Below are positions 1-6,193 of a DNA stretch of 11,738 bases, piece after piece (positions within the stretch are counted from its first letter, which is position 1; each line of letters opens with the position of its first letter). Both the position numbers and the translations under genes were made by a program. The notes under the pieces were generated by a model. It saw nothing but the letters and a program-made list of their open reading frames with translations, was not told the DNA's origin and searched no databases. This DNA is from Pseudomonadota bacterium. GTDB lineage: Bacteria; Pseudomonadota; Gammaproteobacteria; Steroidobacterales; Steroidobacteraceae. The DNA is taken from positions 1 to 11,738 of the forward strand of contig JAJZLX010000291.1 of assembly GCA_021850555.1 (NCBI GenBank), written 5' to 3'.

Positions 1-118
1 TATATCGCCTCTCGCCATGACGTGAGCCGACATGAGGTGGAATCTTCGTACTCCAACTGTACAGAATATCAGCGGTTTGCCGCGCCAAACTCGCGAAAAC
101 GGCCATTTTCGTCCAGAC
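1..118 (-). mobile_element. Putative IS end at window edge, interrupting the methyltransferase
   Basis: On the minus strand the methyltransferase reading frame stops resembling its family at the CTAGCTAG sequence (119-126), and the following DNA starts with TGTCTGGACG. It contains an 18-bp near-palindrome at 94-111 and, at 18-16, an ATG opening a second frame that begins MARGDI before the window ends. IS5-family transposases often begin with a similar M-A/S-R-x-D-L/I peptide, and some IS5 and IS630 elements target CTAG with a TA duplication. That assignment is inference from six residues and a target sequence; the other end and the transposase body lie outside the window. Confidence 0.3.
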
Positions 119-331
119 ACTAGCTAGCACGGACGCCGCTGAGCGGGCCATTACTTGAGTCCAGTAGCCAGTTCCACAGGCTATTTCGAATACGTTTGCG
201 CCCGCAAATGACGATCCAACAACAGAACGTAGCCTTCGTAACTCCTCTTGTCGTTCTGGTTTGTCGTAAATACGCTCGTATTCTCGGGCTCTATCGGCGT
301 AGTAGCTAGCCAGGGATTCTTCTGCGCTCAT
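119..331 (-). pseudogene. Class I SAM-dependent methyltransferase, N-terminal fragment
   Basis: An ATG at 331 opens a frame that stays open to the window edge. The first ~70 residues look like a class I methyltransferase: a leader with SYYADRAREYERIYDKPER, a common N-terminus of small methyltransferases, then motif I, the SAM-binding glycine loop, as VFEIACGTGYWT near residues 47-58. The resemblance ends after ARSAASVLA; the next residues (SVWTKM...) do not continue to the acidic end of strand beta-2. Only the first beta-alpha unit is present, so the product cannot be a working enzyme unless it is completed by chance. It starts 28 bp after the resolvase stop on the same strand, so it may be transposon cargo or a host gene at the insertion site. 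The substrate cannot be told from this fragment. Confidence 0.7.
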
Positions 332-359
332 AGGATATCCGGGCAGACAATTCAAGCTG

Positions 360-977
360 TCAGGCTGTTTCCCGGTTGGCTGTTCGATCACGCTTGACGA
401 TGTCGAGCACCGTGTTCTTGCTGATTCCCAATCGATGACTGATTTCTCGGTACGACTGACCGTCCCCGACGAGCTGCAGCACTTTGGATGCAAACCGGTC
501 GGCTTTGACACGCAGGCCAGGTCGCCGGCCGAACACCACGCCCCACTTGCGAACTGCAGCAATGCCTGAACGGACTCGCTCGCGCAGAAGGTCCCGCTCA
601 AATTCTGCCAGTGCCGCCATCAGCGAGGCGATCAGTTTGCCCTGGGCGCTGCGCAGATCGAACTGCAGGCCGGTCTGGGAAACCAGGGAAACGTCCCACG
701 CCTGCAGGTCCTGCAGCGTACGAAATAGGTCGAGCATCGAGCGCCCCCAACGAGTGAGCTCGGTCACCAGGATCAGGTCGATTTTGCGCGCTTGGGCCAG
801 GGCCAGGACTTCCTTGCGCTCAGCCCGATCGTCCTTAGCGCCAGAAGCGGTCTCCCTCCACACGCCGGCGATCTTGTAGTCGGCCTTCTTGGCGAAGGCG
901 CGCAGATCCCGCTCCTGGCGGGCGCAGGTCTGGTCGGTGGTTGATACCCGGCAATAGAGTGCGGCGGTCTGTCCCAA
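360..977 (-). CDS. tnpR: Serine recombinase / Tn3-type resolvase
   Basis: This 205-residue protein is a small serine recombinase that would resolve transposon cointegrates at a res site. The catalytic domain starts with ALYCRVSTTDQ, giving nucleophile Ser12 and Arg10. The ELTRWGRS segment (73-80) supplies the active-site arginines, and the long E helix has AEFERDLLRERVRSG (124-138). The C-terminus (about 160-198) is a helix-turn-helix, SYREISHRLGISKNTV, that would bind res subsites. Length and domain order match Tn3-family TnpR. The frame has no ATG; a TTG at 977 is the only reasonable start, because an in-frame TGA lies about 60 bp upstream. It is divergent from a tnpA remnant, the usual arrangement in several Tn3-family transposons. 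It is the only mobile-element gene wholly inside the window that looks intact. Confidence 0.88.
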   Translation of the reverse strand: MGQTAALYCRVSTTDQTCARQERDLRAFAKKADYKIAGVWRETASGAKDDRAERKEVLALAQARKIDLILVTELTRWGRSMLDLFRTLQDLQAWDVSLVSQTGLQFDLRSAQGKLIASLMAALAEFERDLLRERVRSGIAAVRKWGVVFGRRPGLRVKADRFASKVLQLVGDGQSYREISHRLGISKNTVLDIVKRDRTANRETA

Positions 978-1082
978 TTGAACCCTCGGCGCAAAACACC
1001 CCGGAAACGAGTCTTTTCCTATGGCAGAGTGTTGCTCTGTTCAAAGTGTACTTCAACTGGGACAGTTAAGTCACCGGGGGCT
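969..1082. promoter_or_regulatory. Putative res site / divergent tnpR-tnpA control region
   Basis: The gap between the divergent resolvase and tnpA contains a 14-bp inverted repeat, CTGTCCCAATTGAA at 969-982 and TTCAACTGGGACAG at 1052-1065, matching at 13 of 14 positions. The left arm covers the TTG start of the resolvase. In Tn3-family elements this position holds the res recombination site and the tnpR/tnpA promoters, and TnpR represses both. The repeat is seen directly; calling it res is inferred from position. The three-subsite layout of a classical res is not clear. Confidence 0.45.
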
Positions 1083-1350
1083 TCGACACCGCGCCGTGAA
1101 CTACTGACGCCGACTGAGCGGGCGCAACTGTTCGCCTTCCCCGAGGATGAGGAGGAGCTGATTCGGCTGGCTACCCTGGCCCCGGGGTGACCTTACGTAC
1201 ATTCGCCAGCACCGTGGCGATCACAACCGGCTGGGGTTGGCCGTCCAGATGGTCTATCTGCGCCATCCCAGCCGCGTGCTGGCCGCCAATGAAGCGCCAT
1301 ACCCGCCGCTACTCGGGATTGTGGCCGCGCAGCTGCAGGTGACGCCGGCG
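1083..1350 (+). pseudogene. tnpA: Tn3-family transposase TnpA, N-terminal fragment with frameshift
   Basis: The translated text matches the N-terminal DUF4158 region of Tn3-family transposases: TPRRELLTPTERAQLFAFPEDEEELIR, then after a frame change DLTYIRQHRGDHNRLGLAVQMVYLRHPSRVL and EAPYPPLLGIVAAQLQV (given here in pieces of family text). The frame breaks in the run GGGG at 1184-1187, where removing one G restores the reading frame across LAPGDLTY. No clean ATG is seen at the expected start, where the codon before PRRELL is ACA. Only about 90 of the usual ~1000 residues remain, because an IS21-type end begins at 1351. The DDE catalytic domain is absent, so it cannot transpose by itself. Its divergent orientation to the resolvase supports a common origin. 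Confidence 0.75.
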
Positions 1351-2095
1351 TGCACGATTTCCTCCTATTGGACCCACCCCCGGCGGCAGCCGACCGAGTG
1401 CGGTTTGCCCGTACCGTTGGTGCCAAGAACACGAACGGGAGGGCGCGATGTCGCGGAGGAAGCTCACGGTGGACCTGTACAAAGAGATCGAGCGGCTGCT
1501 GGCCGCTGGGCGGGGCGTGCGGGAGATCACCCGGCGCTGAAGTGCTCGCGACGCCTGGTGCGCCAGATCCGCGACGGGGTGCACGCCCCGCCCGATCAGC
1601 CCAGGAGCGGCGCAGAGCCGCTGTGGATGGCCCAGGTTGACTGGCCGCAGATCATTCACGATCTGGGGCTCGGACATTCGCTGAAGTTCCTGTGGGAGGA
1701 AAAGGCGCAGGCGCTCACCACGTACTCGAACTTCTGGAAGCAGTTTTACCGCAAGTTCCCGCAGTGCCGGCAGGCGGCGGTGACCGCCCTTGAGTTCCAG
1801 CCCGGCGAGCGCGTCGAGGTCGATTACGCCGGCGACACGCTCGAGTGGGTGGAGCTTTCCACCGCCGAGATCCGCAAGGCCTACGTGTTCGTCGCCGGAC
1901 TCGGGTTCAGCCAGCTGCTGTTCGCCTGGGCGGCCGAGGACACCAAGAGCGTCAACTGGCTTGCCTCCCACCGGCGCATGTTCGCCTTCTACGGCGGCGT
2001 GGCGAACGTGACGGTGCCGGACTGTCTCAAGCAGGGCGTGCTCAAGTGCCAACTGTACGACCCGGACCTCAACCCCGGATGCGCCGAGCTCGCCG
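1351..2095 (+). mobile_element. IS21-family element, left-end fragment
   Basis: The tnpA text stops at 1350 and TGCACGATTTCCTCCTATTG begins at 1351. IS21-family elements commonly start with TG followed by a pyrimidine-rich stretch like this, about 100 bp before istA. The element holds a frameshifted istA that ends near 2095 without its C-terminus, and neither istB nor a right end follows. The insertion into tnpA is therefore seen from one side only; the remainder was lost by a later deletion. Confidence 0.6.
1448..2095 (+). pseudogene. istA: IS21-family transposase IstA, frameshifted and C-terminally truncated
   Basis: IstA is the DDE recombinase of IS21-type elements. The likely start is ATG 1448, after a GGGAGGG ribosome binding site, giving MSRRKLTVDLYKEIERLLAAG and the first part of a helix-turn-helix. 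The frame then breaks between 1529 and 1533, where one base seems missing, and continues in the next frame as ALKCSRRLVRQIRDG. The integrase core follows: EFQPGERVEVDYAGDT carries the first catalytic Asp, and NVTVPDCLKQGV the second. The text ends at LYDPDLNPGCAELA near 2095, before the catalytic Glu. The first frame meets a TGA at 1538-1540. With a frameshift and a missing Glu it is inactive. No istB ATPase gene follows. Confidence 0.8.
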
Positions 2096-2208
2096 CAGTA
2101 GCGGTTACACCTGCTTCTCAGCTGAGTACCTTTACAACACGTTGGGGCTCATAAACCTATCTATGCTTACACGCAGCTTCCCGTGGGCGAAGACATGAGC
2201 TTGTCCGA

Positions 2209-2241
2209 GAGCCGGATGCCTTAATAGGGCCTGTCCGGTTC
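2209..2241 (+). ncRNA. Group II intron domain V-like hairpin (remnant)
   Basis: Positions 2209-2216 (GAGCCGGA) pair with 2234-2241 (TCCGGTTC), forming an 8-bp lower stem with one G-U pair. A shorter upper stem GCC/GGC closes over an A/U-rich loop, with unpaired bases on the 3' side. This is the shape of group II intron domain V, which has the AGC catalytic triad in the first strand (here 2210-2212) and a 3' bulge. The bulge and the upper stem (CTG rather than the usual ACG) depart from consensus, so this may be a decayed copy. No reverse transcriptase gene is present. The flank to about 2350 may be the intron's 3' part, including a GCACC/GGTGC hairpin at 2285-2305. Confidence 0.45.
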
Positions 2242-2390
2242 GATGAGAGGGGTGTGGAAACGGAGCTATGGTCCATCAATTGAGGCACCGCTGTCCGAAA
2301 GGTGCGGCAACCGTTGAAATGAACCTGCTGTCACCGCGCCACATCTCTACTCTACTGATGTTAAGGGTTTGGTCGGTAGAAACCCGGTTC

Positions 2391-2419
2391 TTGTTACTGG
2401 ATATTGCGTCCAGTATACT
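2391..2419 (+). promoter_or_regulatory. Sigma70-like promoter for the acetyltransferase
   Basis: TTGTTA at 2391-2396 and TATACT at 2414-2419 are separated by exactly 17 bp, close to the -35 and -10 consensus. Transcription would start near 2426 and leave a leader of about 40 nt before ATG 2465. The spacer carries a 6-bp inverted repeat, ACTGGA (2396-2401) and TCCAGT (2409-2414), that could be an operator; no regulator gene is adjacent. Confidence 0.6.
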
Positions 2420-2464
2420 GACGCCAGTGCGACGGCGCAGTAGCAATCTGTATCGGTCGGTGGC

Positions 2465-2935
2465 ATGGTGGTGACCGCGTGGGAAATCCGAAGCGAGGAT
2501 CTTACTGGCGTCCAGGCGCGCGATCTGGTGCGTTTACATCTCGAAGGAATGCATGGTCACTCTCCTCCCGGCAGCGTGTTCGCCATCGATGTTTCCGGCC
2601 TAACAGCCCCTGAGGTCTCAGTATGGTCTGCCTGGCACGCCGACAAGATCGCGGGGATCGGGGCGCTAAAGAATCTTGGAAGTGGCAGCGGCGAATTGAA
2701 GTCGATGCGCACTCATCCCGATTTTTTGCGCCGCGGTGTCGCTTCCACGCTTCTGGAGCACATCATTGATGTGGCACGAGTACAGGGTATGACGCGCCTT
2801 AGCCTTGAAACCGGCAGCGGACCATATTTTGAACCCGCGCTCACGCTTTACCGGCGCCGCGGATTTGTGAAGGGGGCTGAATTTGCCGACTATAAGCGCA
2901 GTGCTTTCAATCAATTTCTGCACTTAACCTTGTAG
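2465..2935 (+). CDS. GNAT-family N-acetyltransferase
   Basis: A 156-residue GCN5-related acetyltransferase that would move an acetyl group from acetyl-CoA to an amine. The core acetyl-CoA motif A is at residues 77-97, ELKSMRTHPDFLRRGVASTLL; RRGVA (89-93) fits the Q/R-x-x-G-x-G/A pyrophosphate loop. A second conserved stretch, LETGSGPYFEPALTLYRRRGF (114-134), is the motif B region with the usual tyrosine and arginines, and the C-terminus SAFNQFLHL is typical of the YsnE-like subgroup. Length is normal and the frame is intact. The start ATG at 2465 has only a weak Shine-Dalgarno. It stands alone behind its own promoter, between a domain V-like RNA remnant and a repeat block, so it may be a transferred passenger gene. 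The substrate is unknown; a small-molecule or drug amine is possible but not shown. Confidence 0.85.
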   Translation: MVVTAWEIRSEDLTGVQARDLVRLHLEGMHGHSPPGSVFAIDVSGLTAPEVSVWSAWHADKIAGIGALKNLGSGSGELKSMRTHPDFLRRGVASTLLEHIIDVARVQGMTRLSLETGSGPYFEPALTLYRRRGFVKGAEFADYKRSAFNQFLHLTL

Positions 2936-2994
2936 CGTTGCCTAAAGGGCTGCAGTGGATGCGCTCAAAGCGGTCACTCACGGGTGACTACTGT

Positions 2995-3026
2995 GGGTCG
3001 TTATGCAGAGCTCCGCATAACGACCC
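2995..3026. repeat. 32-bp near-perfect palindrome (hairpin)
   Basis: GGGTCGTTATGC at 2995-3006 is the exact reverse complement of GCATAACGACCC at 3015-3026, with an 8-nt loop. It sits 60 bp after the acetyltransferase stop, so the hairpin could end or protect that transcript, but no T-run follows. Its inner unit TTATGC/GCATAA is the element repeated through the next 350 bp. Confidence 0.8.
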
Positions 3027-3376
3027 CTTGCGGATCTTGTAATTATGCGGAGCAGCGAAGCTGGCGCCGGTGATTCCGCAGTTGGCGGTCGACCGAACTC
3101 CGCATAGTTTGCTGGCTCGCGGGACCCTCCCTGAGTTCCGCTGGTTAATCGCACTGAACAGCGCATTCGATTCCGCACCCGGGCGACACGGCACCGGCGC
3201 ATTGGGGCCGCGTGCCAAGTGGCGAATGGCCTCGCGGCCGGCACCCGTCAACGACTTCGAGTAACTGAGGATTATGCGGAGTTCGGGGGGGAGTCTCGTT
3301 AGCCTCCTGAGCTGGAATCGCTGACGGAACTCCGGGCATGCGGATGTAAGTCCGCATAGTTGCGAGATCCGCATAG
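2995..3376. repeat. Cluster of inverted CTCCGCATAA / TTATGCGGAG elements
   Basis: The short unit CTCCGCATAA or its complement recurs on both strands. Clear copies are at 3001-3020 (head to head), 3043-3052, 3095-3109, 3271-3284, 3338-3361 and 3366-3376, with decayed copies near 3073 and 3328. Two copies form a perfect 12-bp inverted repeat, GAACTCCGCATA (3095-3106) and TATGCGGAGTTC (3273-3284), enclosing 166 bp. Another pair, ATGCGGA (3338-3344) and TCCGCAT (3351-3357), is a 7-bp hairpin. No convincing gene lies here. Such paired half-sites could serve a tyrosine recombinase or an integron-like system, or be a palindromic intergenic repeat family; no recombinase gene of that type is nearby. 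Confidence 0.65.
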
Positions 3377-3643
3377 GGGGCAACAGCGGACATTAGAACG
3401 GAACGAGATGTTTACGTGCTTGGTTGCGCGTCACCACGCCCTGCGCTGCTCTCGTGGATTTGGTCGGGAATGAATCGGGCGACAGCTAACCGCTCTTCGC
3501 GGATTCGACGCCGATTCTAAGCGGATCGACGGGGCCGGAGATGGCCGTTCAAGCACTTGCGGGCGATTCCGGGGCGCGGAGGGCTGTAGTGCCGACTTTG
3601 GTGCTGGCGAGCACGGGGGCGGTGCGCATAATGAGGCACTGTC
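3377..3643. other. Stretch without recognisable gene
   Basis: Short frames exist on both strands but none has a family-like composition or a credible start. The last ~100 bp probably belong to the left side of the IS1634-type element whose transposase begins at 3644; its exact end could not be placed. GCGCATAATG near 3625-3634 loosely resembles the upstream repeat unit. Confidence 0.4.
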
Positions 3644-4034
3644 ATGTACCTGCGCGCCAAGACCCGCAAGAAGGACGGCAAAGAGCACACCTACTTCAGT
3701 GTCGTGGAGAGCAAGCGCGTCAGCGACGGACGCGTCGTGCAACGACACGTGCTGTACCTCGGGGAGATCAACTCCTCGCAGGAGTTGGCTTGGCGCAGCT
3801 CGATCGAGGTACTGGATGAGACGCAGCAGCGGCCGCGCACGCGCACGTTGGCGCTGTTTCCTGCCGATCGCTATGAGGCCGTGGTTGACGATGGGACCGC
3901 CGTACGGTTGAAGCTCGCGCAGATGCGGCTGGAGCGGCCGCGGCAGTTGGGCGGATGTTGGCTAGCGTTGCAGCTATGGCGGGAGCTCGAGCACGATGCG
4001 TTCTGGGCCGAGCGACTGTCTCGCTCGCGGTGCG
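3644..4034 (+). pseudogene. IS1634-family transposase, N-terminal fragment
   Basis: The start is ATG 3644 behind GAGG. The protein begins MYLRAKTRKKDGKEHTYFSV, followed by VESKRVSDGRVVQRHVLYLGEI, the characteristic N-terminus of IS1634-type (IS4 superfamily) transposases, where a small strand-rich domain precedes the RNase H core. Further on, RLKLAQMRLERPRQLGGCWL and LWRELEHDAFWAERL also fit. Family likeness stops at LSRSR, and the last four codons (CVST, then TAG) come from TGTCAACGTAG, the end of the neighbouring IS3 element. About 130 of more than 500 residues remain, with no catalytic acid, so it is dead. The continuation does not appear on the far side of the IS3 element. Confidence 0.75.
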
Positions 4035-4057
4035 TGTCAACGTAGTTGTCGCCCGGT

Positions 4058-5151
4058 TCATGCGGCGGACTTCGAGTTATGAAGGTTCTCGGTCGCCGCC
4101 TTGATCACCGCATCGCGCTCGGGATTGAGGGTGACGACGCTGATCGGATTCCAGTTTCGGGTGTGTCGTGCCCAGCGCCGCGGGTTTTCTTCCCGTGCGC
4201 GCTGGTAGAGCGCAGGACGAGCCTGCAGGACGGTGTGATCCTCGCCTGCGTGTCGCTGCGCCGGGCTGACGTAGCGGATGGTGCTGTGGCGGTGATCGTG
4301 GTTGTACCACTGCACGAACGAGCTTGCCCATTGCCGCGCGTGATCCAGGTCCGCGAAGCCCTTCGCCGGGAACTGCGGCCGGTACTTGGCCGTGCGGAAC
4401 AGCGACTCGACGAAGGCGTTGTCGTCGCTGACACGTGGGCGGGAGTAGGAGGCTCTCAGCCCCAGCCAATTCATCATCGCCAGGACGGTGGTCGCCTTGA
4501 GCGTCGCGCCGTTATCCCCGTGCAGCACCGGCTTGTAATCGAGCGCGTGCAGGTCCTCGGCGAGGGCCGTGCGACGCAGCAGGTTCATGGCATGCTCGGA
4601 GTCGTCGCGCTCGTGGACCTCGAGGCCGACGATCTTGCGGCTGTACAGGTCCAAGATCAGGTACAGGAAGTACCAGCGACCGATCACCGTGGCTGGCAAA
4701 TACGTCATGTCCCAGAAAAAGACCTGCCTCGGCGCGGTGGCCACGTGTGTGTTCGGCGGACGGACACGCTGAGGCGTTTTGGCTCGCCCTCGATGCCGAG
4801 TCTGCCCATGGGCCCTCAGAACGCGGCTGAAGCTCGATTCGCTGGCCACATAGACCCCTTCGTCGGCCAGCATCGGCACGATGCGCGCCGGTGGGAGCTC
4901 AGCGAAGCGCGGCTCGTTGGCAATCTGTAGGATCTGCTCCCGTTCCGCCCCACTCGGCGCATGGGCGGGTGTGGGATGGACGGCCGGGGCGGCCGGCGGT
5001 CTCCGCGCTCGAGGCCGCAGCCGCCCTTCCAGCGCTGCAGGGTCCGCAGGGTGATACCGGCCTCGGCACATGCGCGTCTCAGCCGGGCCCCGCAGCGGTG
5101 CGCTTCGTCTACCGCACGAGCGATACGCTGGCGATCTTCCAGGGAAATCAT
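4058..5151 (-). pseudogene. IS3-family transposase OrfB, with frameshift
   Basis: OrfB is the DDE integrase-like subunit of IS3 transposase. ATG 5151 overlaps the orfA stop (ATGA) and starts MISLEDRQRIARAVDEAHR, then an HTH-like CAEAGITLRTLQRWKG. The frame runs through GLERGDRRPP, shifts by one base around 4990-4998 in a GC-rich run, and continues as AVHPTPAHAPSGAEREQI. The rest is intact: FFWDMTYLP has the first catalytic Asp, LHGDNGATLKATT the second, and AFVESLFRTAKYRP the Glu, with 35 residues between the second Asp and Glu as expected for DD(35)E. The C-terminus has WYNHDHRHSTIRYVSPAQR, usual in this family. A frame opening at ATG 5071 could make only the part with the catalytic core. 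Full function is unlikely unless the frameshift is a sequence error. Confidence 0.82.
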
Positions 5152-5433
5152 TCGTCCCCGCCCTCTTGGAAGATCGCCTGCAGTTTTTTTCTCAGCACCA
5201 GCAGCGCTGTGGTCTCCGCCAGCGCCTTCTCCTTGCGCCTGAGGTCCTTCTCCAGCTCCTTGATCCGTCGACGGTCCTGGCGCGTCTCCTGCGCCGTCGC
5301 CCGAGCCTCCTCGGGCTGCGCCAGCGCAGCCATCGCGCTCTCTCGCCACTGCGCGAGGTCCGAGGGGAAAACCCCTTTCTCGCGGCACCAGGCGCTGCGC
5401 TGCGCCTCGTCCATCGCCGCGGTCGCAATCACC
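5148..5433 (-). pseudogene. IS3-family OrfA, N-terminally truncated
   Basis: This is the C-terminal ~95 residues of the IS3 accessory protein that joins OrfB by frameshifting. Readable text runs from VIATAAMDEAQRSAWCREKG through SDLAQWRESAMAAL and a charged, heptad-like helix (RRIKELEKDLRRKEKALAE) to LLVLRKKLQAIFQEGGDE, ending at a TGA that overlaps the OrfB ATG. The leucine-zipper-like helix is where OrfA multimerises in this family. The N-terminal helix-turn-helix is lost: upstream of about 5433 the DNA is the ISL3-type gene read from the other strand. It therefore has no native start or promoter. Confidence 0.75.
5184..5190 (-). promoter_or_regulatory. Programmed -1 frameshift slippery heptamer
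   Basis: On the minus strand orfA reads AGA AAA AAA CTG, giving A-AAA-AAA in the correct register for -1 slippage, about 12 codons before the orfA stop. After slipping, the frame is open through TAGDLPRGRGR straight into the OrfB start MISLEDR, so an OrfAB fusion could be made, as in IS3 elements generally. The heptamer and open frame are seen; slippage is inferred. Confidence 0.65.
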
Positions 5434-5438
5434 GCCGG

Positions 5439-6056
5439 TTCCTCGGCAAAAAGAAGGCCAAACGCGTCCGCCTCGCCGTCATGGATATGTGGAAGGCGTT
5501 CCGCAACTCCACCCACCGGCACGCCCCGCAGGCGGCGATCCTGTTCGACAAGTTCCACGTCATGAGACATCTGGGCGAAGCGCTCGACCAGATCCGCAAG
5601 GCCGAGTATGCGCGCCTCGACGGCAAGCAGCGTCGCTTCATCAAGGGGCAGAAGTACACGCTGCTCTCGCACCCGCAGAACCTCACCGGTACCGCCCGCA
5701 AGAACTCGAAGCTCCTGCTGGTCGTCAACAAGCGCCTGAACACCGCCTACGTACTGAAGGAGTCCTTCGGTCAACTCTGGGACTACAACCGCGAGGCCTG
5801 GGCTCGCAAGTTCTTCGAGAACTGGCGGGCAAGCCTCAAGTGGCAGCGCCTCAAGCCGTATGAGAAATTCGCCGACATGATCGAGCGGCTCTGGGACGGC
5901 ATCGCCGCCTACTGCCAGCCAGAGAACAATGTCGCGCTCGGCTTCGTCGAGGGCTTGAACAATAAGATCCGGGTCATCCAGCGTCGCGCCTACGGTCTGC
6001 GTGACGAGGAATATCTCAGGCTGAAGGTCCTGAGCTCGATGCTGCCTCAGATTTGA
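5439..6056 (+). pseudogene. ISL3-family transposase, C-terminal half
   Basis: The readable protein begins FLGKKKAKRVRLAVMDMWKA and runs to LKVLSSMLPQI at the stop. All three catalytic positions of ISL3 transposases can be seen: the first Asp in AVMDMWKAF, the second in ILFDKFHVMRHLGEAL, and the Glu in GFVEGLNNKIRVIQRRAYG. Between them lies the family-typical SFGQLWDYNREAWARKFFENW. About 205 of some 400 residues are present; the N-terminal zinc-finger/HTH DNA-binding part is gone, replaced by antisense IS3 orfA sequence at about 5432-5440. The frame stays open upstream to 5070 by chance, so a longer chimeric protein is theoretically possible but would lack the DNA-binding domain. Confidence 0.85.
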
Positions 6057-6076
6057 ATGGAAAATGGACAACTTTT

Positions 6077-6100
6077 ACCCACTCGTTTCCACGATGACCC
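6077..6100 (+). repeat. Possible ISL3 right terminal repeat
   Basis: About 20-45 bp after the transposase stop lies ACCCACTCGTTTCCACGATG followed by ACCC. ISL3 elements end shortly after the gene with inverted repeats of about 15-25 bp, and this string has the expected position and feel. The left copy is deleted, so the repeat cannot be confirmed here. Confidence 0.3.
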
Positions 6101-6193
6101 GCAATTCCCTAAAGGTTCGACGTCCGAAAGCGGCGAGAAGTAGGGGCGCCACTCAGTCATCATAAGCGCTCGCAATTATATTTGGGGTGTCTC

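Larger units (their letters stand above)
4035..5435 (-). mobile_element. IS3-family element, truncated at its orfA side
   Basis: The element runs from TGTCAACGTAGTTGTC at 4035, a TG-starting end typical of IS3 elements, through orfB and the C-terminal part of orfA on the minus strand. It stops near 5435, where ISL3-type coding sequence begins on the other strand. The N-terminal ~65 residues of OrfA and the matching terminal repeat are absent. The IS1634 remnant at 3644-4034 ends exactly at this element's surviving terminus. Confidence 0.75.

Noticed and set aside
1309..2052. Minus-strand frame of 247 codons
   Set aside because: Shadow of istA, whose plus-strand text contains the DDE-type acids and the HTH.
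2268..2474. 68-codon plus-strand frame between the domain V-like hairpin and the acetyltransferase
   Set aside because: Similar short peptides can be translated from group II intron 3' flanks, but the frame overlaps a good promoter and has no ribosome binding site, so it is probably RNA-derived sequence.
2936..2995. Possible integron attC site behind the acetyltransferase
   Set aside because: The acetyltransferase with a possible group II intron nearby suggested a cassette, but no matching RYYYAAC / GTTRRRY pair with the expected fold could be found.
2995..3026. Intrinsic terminator for the acetyltransferase
   Set aside because: The stem is strong but no T-run follows on either strand, and its sequence belongs to the repeat family downstream.
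3001..3376. CRISPR array
   Set aside because: The repeats alternate in orientation, are only 10-14 bp long and have irregular spacing, unlike direct CRISPR repeats with uniform spacers.
4046..4930. Long plus-strand open frame (294 codons)
   Set aside because: It is the complement of IS3 orfB, whose minus-strand frame carries the D, D and E motifs in order. The plus-strand protein has no recognisable motif.
5148..6071. Minus-strand frame of 307 codons
   Set aside because: Only its last ~95 residues are real (OrfA tail). The rest is antisense to the ISL3 transposase, whose plus-strand text has the family motifs.
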